Shown here one piece after another: positions 55,746 to 64,000 of a stretch of DNA of 64,000 nt (positions are counted from its first letter, which is position 1; each line of letters opens with the position of its first letter). The stretch is from Euryodendron excelsum (lineage: Eukaryota; Streptophyta; Magnoliopsida; Ericales; Pentaphylacaceae): assembly GCA_033060915.1 (NCBI GenBank), contig CM065377.1, positions 37,970,183 through 38,034,182 on the forward strand, written 5' to 3'. The translations under genes were made by a program, and so were the position numbers. The notes under the pieces were generated by a model. It was given only the letters and a program-made list of their open reading frames with translations, ran no database searches and was not told where the DNA came from.

Positions 55746-57940
55746 TCAATTTAAGGACAAAATGTAAAGGGATAGAAAAAAAGTAGGTAAAAACACCCCT
55801 CTCTTGTACACTTTCGATGATAACCCCTCTAAGTAAGGCTTTAGGACGATGCCCACATTTCTGACACTCCATCCATGGTTACGGTCTCCGACCAAGGCAA
55901 GGCAGGCAAAGGCTTCTTCCAGATCTCTAGGTGTGTTGATAGTAGCAATGCAGTTGTCAGCCTCCTTGACCTCCTTATTGTCCTTCACGGCAGGTTCTTC
56001 CATAAATAGGGTGCCTAGCTCGCCTCCTTCTGACTCAAATAGCTCTGTCCGTGCCTTTGGCTCTTCTAACTCCCAACCCATGTCTTCATAATTAAACTCA
56101 GATGCAGGCCAGGGGTTTTACAATAAGTGACGCCCAGTTTTGGCATACCTAGGGTGTAGAAATTTAGCACCCCAACCATTAATGGCCATATCTTCGGTAG
56201 GGTCCTCCTCCACGAGTGTGGGCTCCTCAATTAGCCTGTCAAAAGAATCGGGCACCTTATTAGGGTTATAGAGATAGATCAGGCACAACGGGAGATCATT
56301 CTCCCAGTCACCCTCTTCATCAGTCTCCTAGCCCTCGTCGTAATCTTCGACCATGATCTCATCCAACTCCCCCTCATCTTCTATTTCCCATAGTATCACA
56401 TTGACTGTGTGGTCATGTAGAGGGTTTGTGGTCACATTGGGAGCAGGAGTAGGATTCACCGGTTGTAAATCAATGGTCTTGTTGTCTATCAAGTCTTGGA
56501 TTTTATGTTTAGGGGGAAGCAGCTTTTGGTGTCATGCCCTTGGTCGCCCGAATGATACTCAGATGTGAAGGCGCCGTTAAAGGTTAGAGGTAGAGGGCTT
56601 GGCAATGGTTGGGCCGGTATAGGTTTTGGGATGTTTTTCTTCAGTAGGTTATGGTAGGCTTCGGTTTGGGTGCAGGCTAAGGTATCGAAGTTACGGAATC
56701 GTCAGACCGGCCTATTAAAATTAGGTTGTGCCCTAGTAGGGCCAAAGTTGGATGCTTAGGCAGGCATATTTAGAGTGGGCATGGGTAAGATAGGGTGAGA
56801 CTGAAGTGGGGGACAGTATTGGGGTGGTTAGGGCAAGATAGTAGACACCTCACTCTCCTTTTTGATTACTCCCTTTGCAGTAGCCACCTTCTTGGCTATG
56901 TTGGTAGAGTTTTCTCCAGTTTTCACATAGGGGTCAGTAATCCTCCCATTCTTGAGATTATTTTCTATCATTTCCCCTTGCATGATGAGCTTGGAGAATT
57001 TTTTCCCTAATCTAGTGCAGAGCTTCTCATAGTATATACCATGGAACGTGTGTGCAAACAGTTGCAAATACTCTTTTTCTTTTAGTGGGGGATTGACTAG
57101 CATAGCTGCTTTTCTCCACCTAAGAGCGTAACTTTTGAAGTTCTCTCTTTCTCCTTCACTCATAGTCATCAAGGACCACCGGTCAGAGGTAAGGTTGATG
57201 TTGTGGTAGTATTGGGCTTTAAATGCATTGTCTAACTCGATCCAAGTTGTGATCTTCCTTAAGTCAAGTCAGGCAAACCATTGCAAGGCAGATTCAGTGA
57301 GACTATGTTTGAACAACTGCATAAGAAGTTTTGGATTGTTGCCATTACCAATCAACACCTTAGCATAAAGGCGAAGTTGGGAAATGGGATTATCGATGCC
57401 GTCATATTTCTGAAAGTCATGCATTTTGAACTTGGCAGGTCTTAGATAATTTGGGAAGAAGCACAACTCGTCATAAGATGCAATCCTAACGGAATCATGG
57501 CCGTGGAGGCTTCATAGTGAGTCCTCCAACCCTTGAATTTTTAAACTAAAAGGGTTGAAGGAAGTTCTTTTCACGGGAGGCGAGAGTAGTATAGTTTCTT
57601 CTTCTTCAGCATTGGCCCCTTTGTGAACAGGGGTGATCCTCTTTGTTCTTCTCCATAGCATCAGACTGTAGCACCACCCTTGGGTTGACAGGTTAAGAAT
57701 CCTTGGAATGAATCATGGATGATGACGAGGCCAGAGCAGCATCTTTCATGGCCATGTACTAAATGAGCTTGAACATCTCATCGATTTTGGTTCTCATCTT
57801 ATTGACTTCCTCACAAGAGATGGAGGATGACTCATCAGGATTGGCAGCCATTAATGCAACTTTTTGTCGGGTAATGATGGGGTCTCTAGGTGGATGTCGA
57901 TCTTTCTTAGGAGCAATGATTACTTTATATGGTGTGGTTT
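55746..57940 (-). pseudogene. gag: RE3 gag (better preserved, still broken)
   Basis: Starts after the predicted acceptor at 57940. Thirty codons (ETTPYKVIIAPKKDRHPPRD in part) lead into MAANPDESSSIS (57851). A stop at 57759 and frame changes near 57500-57700 follow, then the gag domain: KYDGIDNPISQLRLYAKVL (about 57400), LLMQLFKHSLTESALQWFA (about 57322) and NFKSYALRWRKAAMLVNPPL (about 57140). Next come a Pro/Gln-rich linker and a zinc knuckle whose first Cys is Ser (SEYHSGDQGHDTKSC, 56533-56577), then an acidic tail with MVEDY (56340-56354) and ELEEPKARTELFESEGGEL (about 56065), ending at 55746. Compared with RE1, the stop before the acidic tail is absent, which shows that knuckle and tail were one ORF. 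No protease or RT follows. Confidence 0.82.
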
Positions 57941-57975
57941 CTGTAAAATAAAAAGAAAGAAAAGAAAAATAAGGG
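57941..57975 (-). other. Predicted splice acceptor before RE3 gag
   Basis: The minus strand reads TTTTCTTTCTTTTTATTTTACAG, then AAACCACACC. The exon enters the gag frame with one base supplied by the upstream exon (phase 1), as in RE1. Confidence 0.6.
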
Positions 57976-59152
57976 CACAAACCACAAGTTAGTTTTTAAT
58001 ATTTGAGGAGCTTTATGCAATGCATGCCTTAGATATGTCCCTTATTAAAAGAGGAGACTAAACATAATGTATTAGCCCACTTTTTGAGATATAGGGCTTG
58101 CCCCTGTATGCAGATACCTTACCGTTTGAGTGGAAACATATATTCATTCATTCATGAAAAATAAAGAAGTACATTGAACTTTGGAGTTTAAATACAATGG
58201 ATTTGAAATGCATTTTAATAGGGGGAAGGGAACAATTTTCTTGGGACTTCCACCTATCTACTTTTATATTTGAGATCCTAAACTACTCTTGAGTCTTCGG
58301 ATTCACCTTCGTTGAACTTGATGTTGAAGAGGTCGTTAAGATACCTTGTTTGATTGCCCTTTGTCTTCTTGGCAACCTTATCTCTGTGAGCATAGAGGGA
58401 TTAGGGCCCCTCTTATGGAATGACTTGGAATGTATGCTATGAGTCTTTAGGGTTACATGGGAACCCTTAGGATTTTGGTAGGTTTAATGCAAGGGAGAGT
58501 GAACTTAGTGTCACTCTCTTTGGGTTGATTATATACATGAAGATGCAATGCTTTGAGTTACTTTGGAACTTTTGTCTTGACAAGGAATATTGAATGCACG
58601 AACATGGATGCATAGAGGAGAGAGAGAGAGAGAATGCATTTGTAAAGTAAATATGAATGCATGAATAATTATATAAACATTATAGCAACAAGAATGTAAG
58701 CATTAGAATGATAGGAATAGATAAGCTTAAAGGAAAATAAAGCAGTCGCCCTTTCCTCCATGGTTTTGAAATCGACATGCATGTCTTAAATTCGGCAGAG
58801 GTTCGACTATACATGGTGTCTGCATGAGCATGAGGTTGAGGGTTTACTAATCATTCCTAAGGAGGCTTAGTTCCCAGATCTTCAAACCTAGGCCCACTCC
58901 CCGATGTAGTGCAATTATCGGTTGGTGATCCGAGCGGGGGAACCATCAAGAGGTCGTAAGTAAAGAAACTAACACATCATCTTCCCCACAACCAATATAC
59001 CGTTTTTCCATCTAACTAAAGGGACATATTCATGTAGATAGTGCAAGTATGCAAATGCTTGTGAACAATGCAGCGTGTGTGAAATTTTAAAAAGTGGAGG
59101 AAAGGGCCCAACAACTCCCATCCATCTTGTCTAATCCATACATTCATGAAAT
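57976..59152 (-). other. RE3 leader
   Basis: Non-coding; 57976-58690 matches the RE1 leader and 58826-59152 matches the RE2 leader, so together the copies define a leader of about 1.5 kb. It is interrupted at 59152 by I3. A short (GA)n occurs at 58617-58634. Confidence 0.7.
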
Positions 59153-60704
59153 TGTAAGCACCCTATTTTTGCCCGTTTGGCAGTCTCCAGTCTATCCAGA
59201 CATATATTCAAGTCGATATGGACATATTCTAAGTTAACTTAATTTTTCAAGTCTAATCCCGTCAATCAATCGCTTCGCAGGCCCTTTAGGCCCAAATAGA
59301 GGCAAAATAACAAAAATACGCTTGGGGGCATTGTTCGGTCCAATTCTAATGGGCACGTCTTTTTGAAGACAGTAAGTCCCCTTTCCTTTCCAATTCCAAT
59401 TCTAATCAAATCTGGCACACTCGAGAAAGTTGATTCCTTGAGGCGATAAGTCCATCATGTCCGGCACGTTTCCGAAGAAACTCTTCGGAACGGTAAGTCC
59501 CTTCAAACTCGTCGACCGGGACGAGACCCCAAGTCCCCAAGATGGTAGAACAGTCCACCTTTGGTGCCTGCTAGCCCGCTAATGAAGTAATCTCTGTTTC
59601 GGCATGCCTTACGAGAAAGTTGATTCCTCAGGCACTAAGTCCACCTAGCAGCTTCCAGAGATTAGGTAGTCTCTAGAATGATCGCGACCCGTTAGAGTAA
59701 CGGAAATACACGTAAACATCGCAACCACCAGAGTGGCAGAAACACTCGCAAACAGGTTGATATAAGGAATTGCCAGCAAACCCTTATATCATGGGGCTGC
59801 CGTCAGAGTGACGAAACCACTTAAAACCTAGGTCAACACCAGTTCCTACTAGCCCACTTCGGTGAAAAATGACCAAACTGTCCCTATGGTCATTTTCAGT
59901 ACGTTTCTCGAGATAGTACCTAAACCCTCAAAATGGTAACTCTACTCTTCCAAGATTGTCTAAAAGACAATCCGGCATGATTAGGTGTCTTCTAGTCATT
60001 TTTGGGCTAATTCCGAGACATTTAGGTCAAGATGGCCATTTTGCCCCTAGGCATCCAAGTGCCCCGAGAACCACACCCGCTCAGTGTATCAAATCGATAA
60101 CCTCCTGAGAATGCTTCTTACAGTATTCCTAACCTTCCATTACCTTTCTGGATCATTCCGAGTCAGTTCCGGCAAACCCGGTGCAAAATGATCGTTTTGC
60201 CCCTGGTGGGCCGGTGGCCTTTTCTAACTACACCGGCTCTGGGTATCAAACCGGTAACCTACTGGGACATTCTAAGTAATGTTCTCAAACATCGAGTCTT
60301 CTTCTGGGACATTCCGAGTCGATTCCGGTAGTTTTCCTGTCTAGTTGACTATTTTGCCCCTAATAGCCCAGTCAACCCTTCCAACACATCCTGTCATCAT
60401 TTTTCAAGTCGACTACCTTCGAGATACTATTCTAATGGTTTCTGTCCTTTTTTAGCCTTCCGGGCCATTCTTGACCCTTTCAAATCATTCCCAGACTTTT
60501 CGAAGTCATTTCTAGTGAAGCCAGGCTAAAAATTACATGGTAGTCACTAGTACAGGCGTCCAAATCTTTTGAAGATATGTTGTTTGCCGACCTTAAAACC
60601 TTCGTAAGTGGCTGGCGCCACTACAAGCTAAATTTTGGCCTAGTGCCACTAATGTAAACTTTGGCCTAGCGCCACTACAACAGGCGCCAGGTCAATCCTC
60701 TCCC

Positions 60705-60712
60705 TATAAATA
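60705..60712 (+). promoter_or_regulatory. TATA box of I3
   Basis: TATAAATA on the plus strand, just after GCGCCACTACAACAGGCGCC. Confidence 0.72.
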
Positions 60713-61009
60713 CAAAGCCTCCTTTAGCATGAAAAATGTCTGCAAACTCAGTCTAAAAACTCCCCTTTTCGATATACAGAGCTCGTAGCCTTTTTAAACC
60801 CTAGTCTTCTTTAGGTTTCCCCAAACCCTAGCGTCCATACACAAACCCTAGCTCCCATACACTCATATACACTTCTATACTAGCCTCCAAAGCCTCCATT
60901 GAGGACTTGAAGTGTTACAACCTGAAGCTCCCAAAGATTAAGACAAGCCTTTTAAGACTGATGCAAAGCAAAGCGAGGACCGAAGCAAAGCAAATAAAAA
61001 AAGATGCAA

Positions 61010-61012
61010 GGT
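61010..61012 (+). other. Leader-intron donor of I3 with an upstream ATG
   Basis: AAAAAAGATGCAAG|GTAGGCTTCC. ATG at 61004 gives seven exon bases, so the open frame enters the intron in phase 1, matching the gag acceptor phase. Confidence 0.5.
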
Positions 61013-63374
61013 AGGCTTCCTATTTACGTTTACGCAACTCCCCCCTCTTTCTTCTCTCTCCGAACCCACTTGGGTTTTCTTCTATTTTAATCTCCCATCT
61101 TCCCCCCACCCCCCCCCCCCTTCTTGCATGCTTAAAGTAAGGGACTTCCCGGTCCATGTGTAGGATTAGGCTGTTGAGAGTCACCGTGTCGGGGGCTTTT
61201 TCTAAGTCTAACTGGAGACCACGTGGGTTCGGCCCCCTTGATTATGTGGTGAAGCCTTAACCTTGTATATTCACGACCCCAACTTGTATTATGCATATCA
61301 TGATCTTGCATTTCTCTAAAATTTGTTTTCTAACTTATTTTCAAAACTTGCATTAAAGTTATTTTCAAACTTGCATCAAAATTTTCTTCCTCAAAACCTA
61401 TTTTCAAAACCACAATCCTAAGGTGATTCTAGCCTTTCCATGGCTAGGGTTGCTTTAGGAAAGTGTTACATTTAAAGTGACCAATATGGTTTATATTTTC
61501 AAATCGTTGTTGTTTTCAAAACCACTATCTTAGAATGGTTCTACCCTTCTTATGGTTATAATCGTTTTAGGAAAGTGAGATATTTTTATCGACTTTCCAA
61601 AACTCTCTTTTCAAATTTCTCATTCTAAAAATCTTTTCTCCAATATGCTTTCTAAAAACTCTCTTCAATCTCCTTTCCAAAATTGTTTTCTAATAATTCC
61701 TTTCCAAAACGCCTTCTTCAAATTCACTTTCTAGAAACACTCCCCAAACGCTTTACAAAAACTCACTTTTCAAAATTTTCTCTCAAAAAACTGCATTTTA
61801 GATCTCTTTTCAAAATTCTTCCTTTCTAAAAATTCTACTTTCCAAAAACTCTTTACCTTGGAGTCCAAGTCAAGCCCTAGAGCCAATAATTAGGAAACCC
61901 TAATTTTCCTTCCCAAAAACATGATTTCTAATTCCCTATTTTGGACTCAAACTTTAGGTTTCCATAAACCAATTTCCTACATCAAATCATAGACTTCCAA
62001 ATCTAGGGTTTCTAAAAATTCCCCTTCCAATTCCATGTAAAATCCAATCTTCCCTTTAGGAAACCAAATCCAATCTCTCCCTTTAGGAAACTAGATTCAA
62101 TCCTCCATTTTTTAAAATAAAATTAAAACACCTCTTTCAGAAACAAAATCCAATCCTTTGTTTTACGAAACAAGAATCTCAAATCCTTCCAAATCTAAAT
62201 CTTTCCTAATTCAAATTCTTCCTAATCTCATACTTTCTTAAACCTTAAGTTTCCAAAACTTAAACTTTTAAATCTTTCCTTAAACTTTAAGCTTCCAAAT
62301 TTTTCCTAATTCTAACCTTTCTTAATTCCATGCCTTTTCAAATTTCAAATTTCCAAATCTAAGTTTTCAAACCTTTCCTTAAACTCAAACCTTTTCCTAA
62401 TTTCAAGTATTTCTAAAACTCAAATTTTTAAATCTTTCCAAACTCAAAACTTCTTTAAGTCAAAACTTTCTAAAAACAAAACCTCCCCTAAGTTAAAACT
62501 TTTCAAATCCAAAACTTTTTTAAATTCAAAACTTTCCTATTTCAAAAACATTCATTTTTCCTAAAATGAAACCTTTCTTATTTCAAAACTTTCCTAATTC
62601 AAAAAATTTCCTAAAACAGAACTTTCCTATTTTGAAACCTTCCTAATTCAAGCCTTTCCTAAATCTAATTTTTCCCTAATCTTCCAAGTCAAACATTCGA
62701 GTCAAATCTTTCTTAAACATCAAGTCTTTCCTAAATCATATATTTCCTAAGTCCAGGTTTCGTAAACCTCAATCTTTCCAAAACAAGTCAAAATCTTTCT
62801 TCTAAATTCTGTCTTTCCAAATCAAAATCTAATCTTTTCAATTCCAAATTCTAAATTCCAACCTTCTATTCTAAGTTCAAATCAAACTCCTTCTTCCAAT
62901 CAAAACTCTTTTTCGAATCAAACCTTCTATTTTCAATCGGACTCCAGTCCAAACTACGACTGACCTCATTCCTCAAAAAGGATACGTAGGCAACCCTTAT
63001 GAGTGTGGTCACAACCTTTTTCAAGTTTCTCATTCCACAAACTTTTTCAAGTTTTCAATTCCATATTCTATTTCGAACTTCCAATTCGAAATTTCTATTT
63101 TCAAATCTCTATTTCCAATCTCCAAAATTCTCTTTTCAAAATCAAATCTATCTTTTCAAATCCATTCCAATTTCAAATCAAGTCTATCGAATCAAGCCTT
63201 TTCAAATCTATTTTTAAAATCAAATCTTTTTCTTGCACTTGCATATCATGCATCATTCTCTTTAAATATTCTTTTCTAAAGTGGATAGTTCTGGACATTT
63301 GTTAATTGAAGACTCTAATAGGTGAATCTAAGATGAATAGACATGTAGGTACTACAAGGGAGGGGTAGGGTGAT

Positions 63375-64000
63375 TATAAGCACCCCATTTTAACCGCTCG
63401 GCAGTCTACGCTTTGTCCAGACTTGTACTCAAGTCAATAAGGACGTATTCTAATCGAAACTAGCTTTCTAAGTCCAAATCCCATCTGTCCATTGCTTCGC
63501 GGGCCTGCCAGGCCCAAATAGAGACAAAATGACCAAAATGCCCTTAGAGGCATTGTTTTTTTTCAATTCTAACTCCAACCCCTCTCTCGAGATATTTGAT
63601 TCCTCGAGACGGTAAATCTACCCCAATTAGGCACGTCTTTTTGAAGATGGTAAGTCCCCTTTCCAATCCCTCTCTCGAGACAGTTTATTCCTTGAGACAG
63701 TTCCAAATCGGCATGTCTTTTCGAAGACGGTAAGTCCCCTTTCCAATCCCTCTCTCGAGACAGTTTATTCCTCGAGACGGTTCCAAATCAGGCACGTCTT
63801 TTCGAAGACGGTAAGTCCCCTTTCCAATCCCTCTCTCGAGATAGTTTATTCCTCGAGACGGTTCCAAATTAGGGACGTCTTTCCGAAAATGGTAAGTCCC
63901 CTTTCCAATCCCTCTCTCGAGACAGTTTATTCCTCGAGACGGCTCCAAATTAGGCACGTCTTTTCGAAGACGGTAAGACCCCTTTCCAATCCCTCTCTCG
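63375..64000 (+). repeat. I4: plus-oriented LTR of the same family inserted in I3 (cut by the window end)
   Basis: Begins TATAAGCACCCC (a decayed TGTAAGCACCCC). GTGAT at 63370-63374 is the candidate target-site copy. Its first 200 bases match the complement of the S2 U3 end (ggcccaaatagagacaaaatgaccaaaatgcc). It carries an 81-bp array like S2. Confidence 0.75.
63580..64000. repeat. 81-bp minisatellite in I4
   Basis: GGYACGTCTTTTCGAAGACG or a variant recurs near 63631, 63711, 63791, 63872 and 63953, so the period is 80-81. It is the same compound unit as S2 but with stem GTCTT/AAGAC where S2 has GTCTC/GAGAC. It runs off the window. Confidence 0.88.

Larger units (their letters stand above)
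51221..59152 (-). mobile_element. RE3: deleted relative of RE1 (3' LTR, gag, leader)
   Basis: Minus-strand element with a 3' LTR (51221-54755, U3 end missing), spacer (54756-55745), gag (57940-55746) and leader (to 59152). The polypurine tract, antisense ORF and outer U3 are deleted at one junction. The 5' LTR is not reached because I3 interrupts the leader. The RE3 gag is less damaged than that of RE1. Confidence 0.78.
59153..64000 (+). repeat. I3: plus-oriented LTR of the S1/S2/S3 family, split by I4, cut by the window end
   Basis: Starts TGTAAGCACCC (complement of GGGTGCTTACA). It contains U3 modules (59340-59960), GATAC/GTATC blocks, palindromes (60605-60690), TATAAATA (60705-60712), donor ATGCAAG|GTAGGC (61011), the conserved ccacgtgggttcggcccccttgatta stretch (61219), hairpins (61400-61590), pyrimidine arrays and GATACGTAGGCAACC (62981-62995). 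It is interrupted by I4 near 63374. Whether it is solo or part of an element cannot be seen. Confidence 0.78.

Noticed and set aside
63685..63957. 90-codon repetitive ORF on the minus strand
   Set aside because: Same 81-bp array in I4; a repeat artefact.

Overview
The window is transposon-dense nuclear DNA of a plant, most likely a eudicot with a large genome. It shows giant LTRs with TGT...ACA ends and 5-bp target-site duplications (TSDs), TATAAATA LTR promoters, a Tat-lineage-type Ty3/gypsy gag, a tRNA-type primer-binding site, and antisense ORFs of the plant-mobile-domain and DUF7745 kinds. I see no intact host gene, no tRNA or rRNA, and no protease, reverse transcriptase, RNase H or integrase. 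The species cannot be determined from what I can see.

Nearly the whole window resolves into a nest of LTR retroelements. RE1 (from before base 1 to 51082, minus strand) is the host: 3' LTR 1-2641, antisense ORF 4450-6299 (+), gag 10116-8096 (-), leader and primer-binding site up to 46726, and 5' LTR 46727-51082. RE2 (10940-46571, minus strand, TSD GTTAT) sits in the RE1 leader: 3' LTR 10940-19232, a DUF7745-like antisense ORF 21146-27934 (+), a gag remnant near 30000, leader and primer-binding site 42568-43178, and 5' LTR 43179-46571. RE2 was in turn hit by three solo LTRs of a third family: S1 13268-17915 (TSD TGGTG), S2 21194-26423 (TSD ACGGG/ACAGG) and S3 33384-38190 (TSD GGTGA). It also carries two adjacent plus-oriented LTRs, I1 (30221-38630) and I2 (38631-42567). 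To the right, RE3 (51221-59152, minus) is a truncated relative with a 3' LTR, gag and leader. Its leader is cut by a plus-oriented LTR, I3 (59153 to the end), itself cut by I4 (63375 to the end). Only about 138 bases (51083-51220) look like neither LTR nor retroelement interior.

Functional picture: the LTR promoter (minus strand) would drive a gag RNA whose leader carries a large intron. Its donor lies about 300 bases after the TATA box inside the LTR, and its acceptor lies just before gag. Splicing would remove the primer-binding site and several conserved structured blocks, so only unspliced RNA would keep them. From the other end, an internal plus-strand promoter next to the 3' LTR would drive the antisense ORF, which also has a leader intron. 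The most notable signal is a palindromic motif of the type GCGCCACTA-n-TAGTGGCGC. It lies upstream of the LTR TATA box and again upstream of the antisense-ORF TATA box, in versions matched within each family. Other unexplained but conserved structure includes repeated co-varying hairpins in the LTR intron, a hairpin joined to an invariant TACGTAGGCAACC, and U3 hairpin modules amplified into 46-bp or 81-bp minisatellites in different LTR copies.
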